From NCBI RefSeq assembly GCF_014323565.1, contig NZ_CP058669.1, forward strand, positions 1,701,501 through 1,765,500: a DNA stretch of 64,000 nucleotides. The letters are read 5' to 3'. The notes below the pieces were generated by a model. The model searched no databases and was not told the DNA's origin. It worked only from the letters and a program-made list of their open reading frames with translations. This document shows positions 19,328 to 28,266 of the stretch, piece by piece. The stretch's first letter is position 1. Every line of letters begins with the position of its first letter. The translations under genes and the position numbers were made by a program. Source of the DNA: Hyphobacterium sp. CCMP332. GTDB taxonomy: Bacteria; Pseudomonadota; Alphaproteobacteria; Caulobacterales; Maricaulaceae.

Positions 19328-19373
19328 ACCCTAGATTCAGCTTTTCGAAAGTCAACAAACTTTTATCGAAAAA
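19328..19373 (-). promoter_or_regulatory. Promoter with palindromic operator of the RND operon
   Basis: On the minus strand, TTGACT and TAGGGT, separated by 16 bases, resemble -35 and -10 boxes. The -35 lies inside a palindromic AT-rich element: TTTTCGA and TCGAAAA arms 17 bases apart, plus a local TTTCGAAA palindrome. Such geometry is typical of TetR/AcrR-type operators that repress efflux pumps. No regulator gene is adjacent. Inference from sequence only. Confidence 0.45.
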
Positions 19374-19534
19374 CAGTAATTTTTTAGCGATGATCATCAA
19401 AAAACTCTCGAATATCACTATGATAGTTGGTGATATCGGTGACGGCTCACGTCACGAGGATGTCCCAGAAGCGGTTGATTACCATCTGAATTATGGCCCT
19501 TATGAGTCGCAGAACAGCAGAAGGCGAATGAATT

Positions 19535-20923
19535 TTGAGCAAGGATTCCCCATCCGAGCTGGAGGGTCATCGCCTCCGGCGGCGCGATACACTCGCCCTG
19601 ACCGTGTTATCTGTCGCGGTCCTGCTCGTTCTGGCGATGTCCGGTGCGGTCACATTATGGGTCGCGCTCTCGGCTGCCATCGCCATCGGCGCCCTATCCT
19701 TTATCTATTTTCTTCTGATCACCACCGTGTCCGCTCCGCGCGCGCAAACGGCCTCGGCCAGTCCGAAAGCCATCGCCACAGGCACGGCGTCGCCGGCGCG
19801 CGAAATTCTTGAACAACTTCCCCTGCCCGTTCTGCTGGTCGGTCGCGGCGGCCGTATCGAACAGGCCAACCCGGCCGCGCATGAATTTCTGGGCCTCGGC
19901 AATGAATCTGGCCTGCTGTCGGCATCGCTACGCCAGCCCAAAGTGCTGGAAGCCGTCAGCGCCGTCTTGCAGGGCGACAAGGCGCGTATCGTCGAATATT
20001 CAACGCTAGCCCCCATAGAGAGCCATGTCCGTGTCCACGTCATGCCGCTGAAAGCCGAAGAACCCGGAAGTTATCCCTGGCGGGCGCTGCTGGTCCTGGC
20101 GGATGAAACCTCCAGCAAGCGCGCCGAACGCATGCGCGCCGACTTTCTGGCCAATGCCAGCCATGAATTGCGCACCCCCCTCGCCTCGCTTGCCGGCTTC
20201 ATCGAAACGCTGCGGGGCCATGCGCGGGACGATATGGCGGCGCGGGACAAATTCCTGTCCATCATGCAGGATCAGACCGAACGCATGCGGCGCCTGATCA
20301 ACGACCTCTTGTCACTGAGCCGCGTGGAAATGGACGAGCACGTACCGCCCAGCGGCGAAGCTGATTTCGCGGCCATGACGCAGAACACGATCGATTCTGT
20401 GCGTCCGCTGGCCCAGCCGAAAGATATCCGGATCGAGTTTGAAGGCGACCGGAATGCCCCGGTCATCGGCGAACGGGACCAGTTGTTCGAAATTGCCCAG
20501 AACCTGATCGAGAATGCGATCAAGTATTCCGCACCCGGTTCGCGAATCGTCTGCGATATTCACGCAGATATCGGCCGTGAAGACATTGACCGCCTGACCG
20601 GCAGTCTCGGCCCCGATGCCGGCCGCCTGACCATCGCCGCGCCGGGCCGCGCGGCTGGAATGCGGTTCGCGATGTTGCGGGTACGCGATGCCGGCAAGGG
20701 GATTGAACGCCGTCACCTGCCGCGTCTGTCCGAACGCTTCTATCGCGTGGATGGTCAAAAGAGCGGACCGAGAGAAGGCACGGGCCTGGGTCTCGCTATC
20801 GTCAAGCACATCGTCAGCCGGCATCGCGGAGGCTTCTTCGTCGAAAGCTTGCCTGGCGAAGGCAGCGTCTTCGCAGTCAGCATTCCGCGGCAAGTCGTGG
20901 AAGCGGTGCCCTCTGACACCTGA
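19535..20923 (+). CDS. phoR: Phosphate-regulon sensor histidine kinase
   Basis: 462-residue membrane kinase: two helices near the N-terminus (about 22-68), a PAS-like region (about 90-175), a HisKA domain with the phospho-accepting His in ASHELRTPLASLAGF, and an ATPase domain with N-box NLIENAIKY and G-boxes GTGLGLAIVKHI. It senses phosphate status through the Pst transporter and PhoU and phosphorylates PhoB. An in-frame stop lies directly before the TTG, so TTG is the earliest possible start; AAGG lies ten bases upstream. The gene heads a phoR-pstC-pstA-pstB-phoU-phoB cluster, the order described in Caulobacter, which supports the PhoR call. Confidence 0.92.
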   Translation: MSKDSPSELEGHRLRRRDTLALTVLSVAVLLVLAMSGAVTLWVALSAAIAIGALSFIYFLLITTVSAPRAQTASASPKAIATGTASPAREILEQLPLPVLLVGRGGRIEQANPAAHEFLGLGNESGLLSASLRQPKVLEAVSAVLQGDKARIVEYSTLAPIESHVRVHVMPLKAEEPGSYPWRALLVLADETSSKRAERMRADFLANASHELRTPLASLAGFIETLRGHARDDMAARDKFLSIMQDQTERMRRLINDLLSLSRVEMDEHVPPSGEADFAAMTQNTIDSVRPLAQPKDIRIEFEGDRNAPVIGERDQLFEIAQNLIENAIKYSAPGSRIVCDIHADIGREDIDRLTGSLGPDAGRLTIAAPGRAAGMRFAMLRVRDAGKGIERRHLPRLSERFYRVDGQKSGPREGTGLGLAIVKHIVSRHRGGFFVESLPGEGSVFAVSIPRQVVEAVPSDT

Positions 20924-20975
20924 CGGCCGTTATCAGCTGCAGACGAGAACCGTGTTTCCGGGCCGCCCTCGGGTG

Positions 20976-21006
20976 GCGTCATTAAACTGTTATGAAAATG
21001 ACATAA
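20976..21006 (+). promoter_or_regulatory. Pho-box repeats upstream of pstC
   Basis: Three related 7-mers spaced exactly 11 bases apart: GCGTCAT, CTGTTAT and ATGACAT, with A-rich spacers (TAAA, GAAA). PhoB binds direct CTGTCAT-like repeats at 11-bp periodicity. The site is about 85 bases before the pstC start and after phoR, so it should give phosphate-starvation control of pstCAB-phoU-phoB. Confidence 0.72.
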
Positions 21007-21089
21007 GCGCGCCGTGAACCGCCTGCTAGGGGTCGCGGAAGCTCTACTTTGGCAGCCTTGGCCGCATGACGTAAATCGACGGGACTTAA

Positions 21090-22691
21090 ATGCCGATCAA
21101 CGCCCTCATTCTGTTGATGATGCTCGTGCTCATCTCGGCGGCATTCTATGTCGGCCGGACGCGGGCCTTGCGGTCAGCCGGACGCGAAGCCATCAATCTG
21201 CATTCACTGCCAAATTACCATGGCTATTTCGTTGCGCTGTGGACCGGCACGCCGGCACTCCTACTGATGGCGGCGCTCGCCATGTTCGGGCCCAGCCTGA
21301 CCGAAACCGTTGTTGAATCGCGCCTCAATCAGGCTGCCGCACCGCTTATCCAGGACTTCGAAACGCGTCAGGAAAACGATTCGCTGATCGCGTCCGCGCG
21401 GCGCACGCTGGAGGCATCGGACAATGTAAACGCCGCGACCGAAGCCCGCGCCACACTTCAGAGCCGGCGGACCGCGATTGCGGCCGAGATCACGGCATCT
21501 GCCCGGCAGAACAGCGCATCGCCTCTGTCGCTCGCCGGTTTCGAATATGCCAATCTGCCGCCCGAACGCCGGGGTCTTTTCATCAACGACGCCCGCGCGC
21601 TCGCCTTTGACAGCCAGCCCAGCGAAATCACGCCCGCCATTGAAGCTACCGCTTCGGCTTTCCGCCCGGTCGATCAGGCGATTCGATATGGCGGAGCGGT
21701 TCTGGCCATTCTTCTGGCGCTGGCCGGACTGGTGTGGTCGCGATCGCGAGTGAAAGCCGGCTTCCGCGCCCGCAACCGGGTCGAGAGTGCCTTCATGGGC
21801 TTCCTGATGCTGTGTTCCGGAATCGCCATCCTGACCACAATTGGCATCGTTGCCTCGCTATTGTTTGAATCGCTGCGCTTCTTTGAAGCCATCAACTGGC
21901 GGCTGGACCAATTCCTGTTCGGGACGCAGTGGAGCCCGCAGACCGCCATCCGCGCAGAGCAGATAGGGCAGACGGGCGCCTTCGGCGCGGTGCCGCTATT
22001 TGCCGGCACCTTCATGATCACCATCATCGCCATTCTGGTGGCCGGGCCGATCGGCCTCTTTGCCGCCATCTACCTGTCGGAATATGCCGGCAAGCGCACC
22101 CGCAACATCGTAAAACCAGTCATGGAAATTCTGGCCGGTATTCCGACGGTGGTGTATGGCTTTTTTGCCCTCCTGACTGTCGGCCCGGCCATCCGGGCGG
22201 CGGCCCAGTTTGTGGGCTTTGAAAGCGCCGTCACCCAGTCTGCCCTGTCCGCCGGACTGGTCATGGGCGTGATGATCATCCCCTTTGTGTCCTCCCTGTC
22301 CGACGATGTGATCAACGCCGTGCCGCAAACCCTGCGCGACGGTGCCTATGCGATGGGCGCGACCAAATCGGAAACCGTCAAACAGGTCATCCTGCCCGCC
22401 GCCCTTCCGGGCATTGTCGGCGCCTTCCTGCTGGCGATCAGCCGCGCGGTCGGCGAAACCATGATCGTCGTCATGGCCGCCGGTCAGGGGGCCAATCTGA
22501 CGGCCAACCCGCTGGAATCCGTGACCACCATCACCGTGCAGATCGTCATGCTGCTGACCGGCGACCAGGAATTCGACAGTGCCAAGACATTGTCCGCCTT
22601 CGCCCTCGGCCTTGTACTTTTCATCTTCACGCTGGCGCTGAACGTGATCGCGCTGCGCGTCGTGCAGAGATATCGGGAAAAATATGATTGA
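21090..22691 (+). CDS. pstC: Phosphate ABC transporter permease PstC, long form
   Basis: 533-residue permease, much longer than the roughly 310 residues of E. coli PstC. The C-terminal half has the six-helix MetI-like domain with the coupling motif TLRDGAYAMGATKSETVKQV. The N-terminal half adds further membrane helices and a helical extracytoplasmic region (about 65-195), as in the DUF3708-type extension of alphaproteobacterial PstC. It pairs with PstA to form the high-affinity phosphate channel and feeds phosphate status to PhoR. Its end overlaps pstA by eight bases. No pstS (phosphate-binding protein) is in the cluster. Confidence 0.95.
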   Translation: MPINALILLMMLVLISAAFYVGRTRALRSAGREAINLHSLPNYHGYFVALWTGTPALLLMAALAMFGPSLTETVVESRLNQAAAPLIQDFETRQENDSLIASARRTLEASDNVNAATEARATLQSRRTAIAAEITASARQNSASPLSLAGFEYANLPPERRGLFINDARALAFDSQPSEITPAIEATASAFRPVDQAIRYGGAVLAILLALAGLVWSRSRVKAGFRARNRVESAFMGFLMLCSGIAILTTIGIVASLLFESLRFFEAINWRLDQFLFGTQWSPQTAIRAEQIGQTGAFGAVPLFAGTFMITIIAILVAGPIGLFAAIYLSEYAGKRTRNIVKPVMEILAGIPTVVYGFFALLTVGPAIRAAAQFVGFESAVTQSALSAGLVMGVMIIPFVSSLSDDVINAVPQTLRDGAYAMGATKSETVKQVILPAALPGIVGAFLLAISRAVGETMIVVMAAGQGANLTANPLESVTTITVQIVMLLTGDQEFDSAKTLSAFALGLVLFIFTLALNVIALRVVQRYREKYD

Positions 22692-24420
22692 TCGCACCGA
22701 TATTCAGGCCGCTGTTCAGGCCCGCCTCGCCAAGCGCTATCGCGCCGAAGGCCGGTTCCGCATGTTCGGCATTCTGGCCATCATGTCGGCCATCGCCGTC
22801 CTGATCCTGCTGATCGGCTCCATCGCCAGCCAGTCGATTCCGGCGTTTCGCGTCCACGAGCTGACCCTGCCGGTAACGCTGGAGGGTTCCCGGGTCGATC
22901 CTGCCGGTGATCGCAGCGAAGCCTCGCTCCGCCGGGGACCATATAACAGCCTGTTGCAGGAAGCCCTGCGCGCCGAATTCCCGCATATCCAGGAGCGCGA
23001 CGAACTGCGCGAACTCTTCGGCCTCTATACGCCGCTCAATTCGGCCCGGCTCCAGAACCATGTGCTGGATAATACGGATCTGGTCGGCCAGACCATCGAC
23101 TTCACCTTTCCGATTTCCGACGATGCCGACCTCTATCTTCAGGGGCTGACCACGACCTCCAGCGAGGCCGCACCCGGCCTCGTCGCGACTCCGTCCGGCA
23201 GAACCGGCGATATCAGTATTTTCGCGAATGCCAATGTGTTCTCGCCGATTGTTGCGGATATTCGCGCCCAGCTGACAAGCGAGGCCGAAGAGCTGGAAGA
23301 CCGGGCCGCACGATATGAAGCACGCGCAGCAAACTCGTCCGGGGACGAGGCCGCCGCAAGCCTGACGCGCGAGGCCGAACAGGCCCGGACCCAGGCCGCC
23401 AGCCGCCGCGAACTGGCCGCACCGGGCGGCGACGGCATCAATATGTCACCGGATTTGCCCAGCCGTCTCGTCCGCATGAATGGGGGCATCATCCAGATCG
23501 ACCGGATCAGTGATGGCGGCCGCACCGCCGAAGGCCGCGTCCTCGTGGCGCTGGACAGCACGGAGGCCGGCAGTGAATGGACCATCTGGACGCTGGACGT
23601 ACCGCAGGCCGAACGCCGCATCACCGACGCACAGATCGCATGGGCCGAAACCCTGCTGGCGCGCGGCCGCGTGGTTCAGGGCTTCAACACCTATCTCTTC
23701 ACCAATGCCGATAGCCGCGAACCGGAACTGGCGGGCGTGCTGGGTGCTGTCATCGGCTCGGGTCTGACCATGCTGGTCACAATGCTTCTGGCCGTCCCCA
23801 TCGGCGTGGCGACTGCAGTCTATCTGGAAGAATTTGCGCCCAAGAACCGCATCACCGGCTTCATCGAGGTCAATATCAACAACCTCGCCGCCGTCCCCTC
23901 CATCGTCTTCGGCCTGTTGGGACTGGCGGTGTTCATCAGCCTCTTCGGCCTGCCGCGATCCGCCCCGCTGGTCGGCGGCATGGTGCTGGCCCTGATGACC
24001 TTGCCGACCGTGATCATCTCCTCGCGCGCCGCCCTGAAAGCCGTGCCGCCTTCCATCCGGGAAGCCGCGCTCGGCGTGGGCGCATCGCGCCTGCAGACGG
24101 TCGTACACCACGTTCTGCCGCTGGCCGCGCCGGGTATTCTGACCGGATCGATTATCGGGTTGGCGCAGGCCATGGGCGAAACCGCGCCGCTATTGATGAT
24201 CGGCATGGTCGCCTTTGTCGCCGACACGCCCAGCCTCTCGGCCGCCGGACTGACCGAGCCGGCGACGGTCATGCCGGTCCAGATTTTCTTGTGGTCCGAC
24301 GGTGCCGAGCGCGCTTTCGAACCCCGCACGGCCGCCGCCATTCTGGTGCTGCTGGCCCTGATGATTGTGTTTAATGCGGTCGCGGTCCTGCTGCGCCGCC
24401 GGTTCGAGCGGAGATGGTAG
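22684..24420 (+). CDS. pstA: Phosphate ABC transporter permease PstA, long form
   Basis: 578-residue permease. After the first helix (about 27-50) comes a long periplasmic insert (about 60-350), the DUF3333-type region found in alphaproteobacterial PstA, containing a charged Glu/Arg/Ala coiled coil around residues 198-245. The MetI-like transmembrane domain occupies the C-terminal 230 residues, with [17 protein letters not shown] as the ATPase-coupling motif. E. coli PstA is about 296 residues, so the insert nearly doubles the protein. It overlaps pstC and directly precedes pstB. Confidence 0.95.
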   Translation: MIDRTDIQAAVQARLAKRYRAEGRFRMFGILAIMSAIAVLILLIGSIASQSIPAFRVHELTLPVTLEGSRVDPAGDRSEASLRRGPYNSLLQEALRAEFPHIQERDELRELFGLYTPLNSARLQNHVLDNTDLVGQTIDFTFPISDDADLYLQGLTTTSSEAAPGLVATPSGRTGDISIFANANVFSPIVADIRAQLTSEAEELEDRAARYEARAANSSGDEAAASLTREAEQARTQAASRRELAAPGGDGINMSPDLPSRLVRMNGGIIQIDRISDGGRTAEGRVLVALDSTEAGSEWTIWTLDVPQAERRITDAQIAWAETLLARGRVVQGFNTYLFTNADSREPELAGVLGAVIGSGLTMLVTMLLAVPIGVATAVYLEEFAPKNRITGFIEVNINNLAAVPSIVFGLLGLAVFISLFGLPRSAPLVGGMVLALMTLPTVIISSRAALKAVPPSIREAALGVGASRLQTVVHHVLPLAAPGILTGSIIGLAQAMGETAPLLMIGMVAFVADTPSLSAAGLTEPATVMPVQIFLWSDGAERAFEPRTAAAILVLLALMIVFNAVAVLLRRRFERRW

Positions 24421-24422
24421 GT

Positions 24423-25235
24423 ATGGCGGATTCCGGTAGCCGGACCTCAACGGTTTATCACGACATTGCCAGGAGCATTAAGGGCAAGATTACCCTTGAT
24501 GGCGTGAATGTCTTCTATGGCCCCAAACAGGCCATTTATGACGTCTCCATGGAAATTGCCGATCGCTCGGTGACCGCCTTCATCGGCCCGTCCGGCTGTG
24601 GCAAATCCACCATTCTGCGCACCATCAACCGTATGAATGAAACGATCGATATTGCCCGCACGGATGGCTCCATCCGCATTGATGGCGAAGAGATCAATTC
24701 CAAGGCCGTAGATCCGGTCATCCTGCGTGCCCGCGTCGGCATGGTGTTCCAGAAACCCAACCCGTTTCCGAAATCCATCTTCGACAACGTCGCCTATGGC
24801 CCGCGCATTCACGGTCTCGCCTCGTCCAAGAGCGAGCTTGCCGATGTCGTCGAGACCAGCCTGCGCAAGGCCGGCCTGTGGGACGAGGTCGCCGACCGTC
24901 TCGACCAGCCCGGCACCGGCCTCTCCGGCGGTCAGCAACAGCGCCTCGTGATTGCCCGCGCCATTGCCGTCAGCCCGGAAGTCATCCTCATGGATGAACC
25001 CTGCTCCGCACTCGACCCGATCGCCACCGCCAAGATCGAGGAGCTGATCGACGAGCTGCGCGAGAATTACTGTATCGTCATCGTCACCCACTCCATGGCG
25101 CAGGCCGCGCGTGTTTCGCAAATGACCGCCTTCTTCCACATGGGCGATCTGGTCGAATACGGCCCCACAGAAGAGATTTTCACCAATCCACACGAACCCC
25201 GGACACAGGACTACATCACCGGACGTTTCGGCTAG
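24423..25235 (+). CDS. pstB: Phosphate ABC transporter ATP-binding protein
   Basis: 270-residue ATPase with Walker [11 protein letters not shown]-loop [12 protein letters not shown], signature [16 protein letters not shown] and Walker [10 protein letters not shown], all diagnostic of PstB (the FQKPNPFP and DEPCSALDP motifs in particular). It powers phosphate import by PstC-PstA and takes part in signalling through PhoU. The start is placed at the ATG nine bases after GGAG; an earlier ATG overlapping the pstA stop is too close to that site. Confidence 0.97.
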   Translation: MADSGSRTSTVYHDIARSIKGKITLDGVNVFYGPKQAIYDVSMEIADRSVTAFIGPSGCGKSTILRTINRMNETIDIARTDGSIRIDGEEINSKAVDPVILRARVGMVFQKPNPFPKSIFDNVAYGPRIHGLASSKSELADVVETSLRKAGLWDEVADRLDQPGTGLSGGQQQRLVIARAIAVSPEVILMDEPCSALDPIATAKIEELIDELRENYCIVIVTHSMAQAARVSQMTAFFHMGDLVEYGPTEEIFTNPHEPRTQDYITGRFG

Positions 25236-25255
25236 GCCACTGAAAGAGCAAAGCC

Positions 25256-25957
25256 ATGAATAGCCAACTCCCCTCCCACACGGTTCGCGCCTATTCCGAC
25301 GAACTCAACGCGCTGTCCGATGAAATCGCGCGCATGGGTGGCCTGTGCGAAAGCCAGGTGACCGATTGCATCGCCGCCGTCATGCGCCGCGATCCGGAAT
25401 TGGCGAAACAGGTGGCCGAGAGCGACCACCGGGTCGATGAGCTGGAAACCGCCACGGAAAAGCGCGTCATCCGCATGCTCGCCCTGCGCCAGCCCATGGC
25501 GTCTGACTTGCGCGCCACCATCGCCGCCTACCGGATTTCCGGCGATCTCGAGCGCATCGGTGATCTCGCCAAGAATATCGCCCGCCGGACCCACGAACTG
25601 AACAAGTCCGAACCGCTGGAGCTGACCCGCAGCGTCGAGCGCATGGGCAAGATGGTCGTCAGCAATCTGCACCGCGTGCTGGATGCCTTCTCAGCCGGTT
25701 CGGCAGAGGAAGCCGTTGCCGTCTGCCGCTCCGACGAGGAAGTCGACGAGCATTATAACAGCCTGTTCCGCGAGCTCCTCTCCTTCATGATTGAGGATCC
25801 GCGCACCATTACGGCCAGCGCTCACCTGTTGTTCGTGGCCAAGAATCTCGAACGCATTGGCGATCACACCACCAATATCGCCGAAATGATTCACTACCTC
25901 GTCACCGGCGCGGAACTGCGCCGTGATATCCGCCGCGACTCCAACGACGCGGCCTGA
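25256..25957 (+). CDS. phoU: Phosphate signalling protein PhoU
   Basis: 233-residue all-helical protein made of two three-helix bundles, with the repeated metal-binding type motif seen as SGDLERIGDLAKNIARR and KNLERIGDHTTNIAEM. PhoU connects the Pst transporter with PhoR and keeps PhoB inactive when phosphate is plentiful. It lies 20 bases after pstB and 14 bases before phoB, in the same operon. Confidence 0.97.
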   Translation: MNSQLPSHTVRAYSDELNALSDEIARMGGLCESQVTDCIAAVMRRDPELAKQVAESDHRVDELETATEKRVIRMLALRQPMASDLRATIAAYRISGDLERIGDLAKNIARRTHELNKSEPLELTRSVERMGKMVVSNLHRVLDAFSAGSAEEAVAVCRSDEEVDEHYNSLFRELLSFMIEDPRTITASAHLLFVAKNLERIGDHTTNIAEMIHYLVTGAELRRDIRRDSNDAA

Positions 25958-25971
25958 GCCCGGAGATCAAG

Positions 25972-26663
25972 ATGGACCCGCATATTCTGGTCGTTGAAGA
26001 CGAGGACGCGCTGGCGACCTTGCTTCAGTACAATCTGGAAAAGGAAGGCTATCCGCGTATCCGTGGTGGCCGGCGACGGCGAGGAGGGGCTGGTGCTCAG
26101 ATCGACGAGCGCCTGCCCGATCTGGTGCTGCTGGACTGGATGCTGCCCAAGGTGTCGGGCATCGAGGTGTGTCGGCGCATCCGCGGCCGGCCGGAAACCC
26201 GCAATGTGCCGATCATCATGCTGACGGCGCGCGGCGAGGAAGCCGACCGGATTCGCGGTCTGGACACCGGCGCCGACGACTATCTGACCAAGCCCTTCTC
26301 GATGACCGAGCTGATCGCCCGCATCCGGGCGGTGCTGCGCCGCATCCGTCCCGGTCTGGCCGACGACCGGATCAACCACGGCGACATCGTCATCGACCGG
26401 GTGGCCCACCGGTGCGCCGGGCGGGCAAGGAAATCCACCTCGGCCCGACCGAATTCCGCCTGCTGGACCACTTCATGCAGCACCCGGGGCGGGTGTTCAG
26501 CCGCGAGCAGCTACTGGACGCGGTTTGGGGCTCGGACGTCTATGTCGAGGCGCGCACGGTCGATGTGCACGTCGGCCGCCTGCGCAAGGCCCTGAACGTT
26601 GAAGGGACCGCCAATCCCATCCGCACGGTGCGCTCGGCGGGATATTCGCTGGACGCGAAATAG
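25972..26663 (+). pseudogene. phoB: Response regulator PhoB, reading frame broken by three indels
   Basis: The product would be the OmpR-type regulator of the Pho regulon: receiver domain (VVEDEDALA, phospho-acceptor Asp in VLLDWMLPK, TARGEEADR, YLTKPFS) and winged-helix DNA-binding domain (EIHLGPTEFRLLDH, TVDVHVGRLRKALN). These parts are in different frames. The frame moves after the codon ending at 26052 (apparently an extra C at 26053), returns near 26095-26100, and shifts again near 26412 (apparently a missing G after CCACCGG). As read, the protein has a scrambled stretch in the receiver and no DNA-binding domain. Valine codons are mostly GTG here (12 of 22), whereas phoU uses mostly GTC. 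It could be a true pseudogene or an assembly error. Confidence 0.88.
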
Positions 26664-26666
26664 CCC

Positions 26667-27182
26667 CTAGAAATTCACGCGCCGTGTGGCTTGCAGCGCG
26701 TCCAGAGCGGCTTGCGCGTCGGAGACTTTCCGCTTGCGCTTCTGCTGCGGCTGGTAGGCGATCTGGGCGTGGGCCTCGCAATAGGCATCCCCGGCTTTCG
26801 TGCGGTGGCCGCAGAAACGGAAATCACCGCTGGCCGGATCACCGATGGGCCATTTGCACATCGAATCCTTCAGCGTCAGCACGGTGGCGAATTCACCATT
26901 CGGCAGGCGCTCCGGCGCAGGCGCTTCAATCGCCGGCTCCATGACCTTGCGCGTAACGGGCGCTTTCGCCTTCACCGGTGTGACGACGCGCGGCTTGGGC
27001 GTACGCGCCGGACGGCTGGACGGGCGCGACGGTGCGGCGCGGCCGGACAGGCCGAGACGGTGCACCTTGCCGATGACGGCATTGCGGGTGACGCCGCCAA
27101 TCTTCTTGGCGATCTGGCTAGCGGAAAGGCCTTCGGCCCACAGCTTCTTCAATTCTTCAACGCGATCGTCAGTCCAGGCCAT
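26667..27182 (-). CDS. gcrA: Cell-cycle regulator GcrA
   Basis: 171-residue protein with the GcrA N-terminal helix-turn-helix (MAWTDDRVEELKKLW, then SASQIAKKIGGVTRNAVIG), a basic Pro/Arg-rich linker and a C-terminal Cys-rich domain (CKWPIG, FCGHRTKAG, YCEAHA). GcrA binds sigma-70 holoenzyme and activates promoters carrying methylated GANTC sites, coupling transcription to CcrM methylation and replication. The ATG is preceded by GGAG six bases upstream. It converges on phoB with only three bases between stop codons. Its presence is a strong marker of an alphaproteobacterium. Confidence 0.96.
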   Translation of the reverse strand: MAWTDDRVEELKKLWAEGLSASQIAKKIGGVTRNAVIGKVHRLGLSGRAAPSRPSSRPARTPKPRVVTPVKAKAPVTRKVMEPAIEAPAPERLPNGEFATVLTLKDSMCKWPIGDPASGDFRFCGHRTKAGDAYCEAHAQIAYQPQQKRKRKVSDAQAALDALQATRRVNF

Positions 27183-27306
27183 TTTTCGCTCCACCAGCTT
27201 TGCGGTGATACTATGGGCGGTAGCCCCGCCTTCGTCATCCGCAATATGTTGTGTCTTGTCCGAGATACAGTATCCAGAACGCCCCGCACCACAAGATGCG
27301 CTCGCT

Positions 27307-27330
27307 GATTCGCCTGTGGAAAGCTGATTC
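27307..27330. promoter_or_regulatory. Pair of GANTC methylation sites between gcrA and the ABC-2 permease
   Basis: Two GATTC pentamers start 19 bases apart in the divergent intergenic region, about 125-150 bases before gcrA. GANTC is the CcrM methylation target, and GcrA-dependent promoters usually carry one. They could sense hemimethylation for either gene. Confidence 0.4.
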
Positions 27331-27393
27331 GGATGCAGTTGACCGCCATCATCCGGCTCGCCCGAAAGCCCGGTGCGTGCTAGTTGGCTGGCT

Positions 27394-28209
27394 ATGACAG
27401 AGACTCACACCACCCGCCCCGCTCCCGTGCCGCGCCGCTTCGGAGCGCTCAACACGCTTGGCCTGTGGACGCTCTACCGCAAGGAAGTCCACCGCTTCGG
27501 CAAGGTGATCATCCAGACCGTATTTGCACCGGTCGTGACCACATTGCTGTTTTTCGCAGTGATCAATCTGGCCTTCGGCGAGCGCCGCGGCGATGTGGCG
27601 GGTATTCCGTTTTCCGATTTTCTGGCCCCCGGCCTCATCCTGATGGGACTGTTGCAGAACGCCTTTGCCAATTCCTCGTCCTCCATTCTGGTGTCGAAGG
27701 TGCAGGGCAATTCGGTGGATTTCCTGATGCCGCCCCTGTCCGCGCTGGAGCTGATGATTGCCTTCATCGCCGGCGCGGTGACGCGCGGCGTGGTCGTGGC
27801 CGCGGCCACGGGTATCGTCATGGCCTTCTTCGTCGATCTGACGCCCGCGCACATCTGGGCGATCGTCTTCTACGCCATCACCGGTGCATCGCTCCTGGGC
27901 ATGGTCGGGCTGATCGGCGGCGTCTGGGCGGAGAAGTTTGACCACATCGCGGTGATCACCAACTTCATCATCACGCCACTGACCTTCCTCTCGGGCACCT
28001 TCTATTCCATCGAGGTCCTGCCCGAGCCGTTTTACACGCTCAGCCACATCAATCCCTTCTTCTACATGATTGACGGCTTCCGCTATGGCTTCACCGGGCA
28101 TGCCGACGGCAGCATTCTGGCAGGCGTACTGATCATACTGGCGCTGAATGCCATCCTGATCGCAATCTCCTATCTGGTATTGCGCTCCGGCTGGCGCTTG
28201 AAGAGTTAG
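27394..28209 (+). CDS. ABC-2 type transporter permease
   Basis: 271-residue permease with six hydrophobic helices. The region FLAPGLILMGLLQNAFANS and the late NPFFYMIDGFRYGFTG are typical of the ABC-2 membrane family (YadH/NodJ type), which exports polysaccharides, lipids or drugs with a separate ATPase. No ATPase gene lies next to it, which is unusual. The ATG giving MTETHTTRPAP was chosen; an upstream GTG seven codons earlier is possible. Confidence 0.88.
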   Translation: MTETHTTRPAPVPRRFGALNTLGLWTLYRKEVHRFGKVIIQTVFAPVVTTLLFFAVINLAFGERRGDVAGIPFSDFLAPGLILMGLLQNAFANSSSSILVSKVQGNSVDFLMPPLSALELMIAFIAGAVTRGVVVAAATGIVMAFFVDLTPAHIWAIVFYAITGASLLGMVGLIGGVWAEKFDHIAVITNFIITPLTFLSGTFYSIEVLPEPFYTLSHINPFFYMIDGFRYGFTGHADGSILAGVLIILALNAILIAISYLVLRSGWRLKS

Positions 28210-28266
28210 CGAGACAGGCCTAGACGGCTTCTGGAATAACACCACACATTCAAGGGAGATCACTTC

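Noticed and set aside
25972-26663. Programmed ribosomal frameshifting in phoB
   Set aside because: Three separate shifts in both directions would be needed, and no slippery heptamer or stimulator structure was seen.
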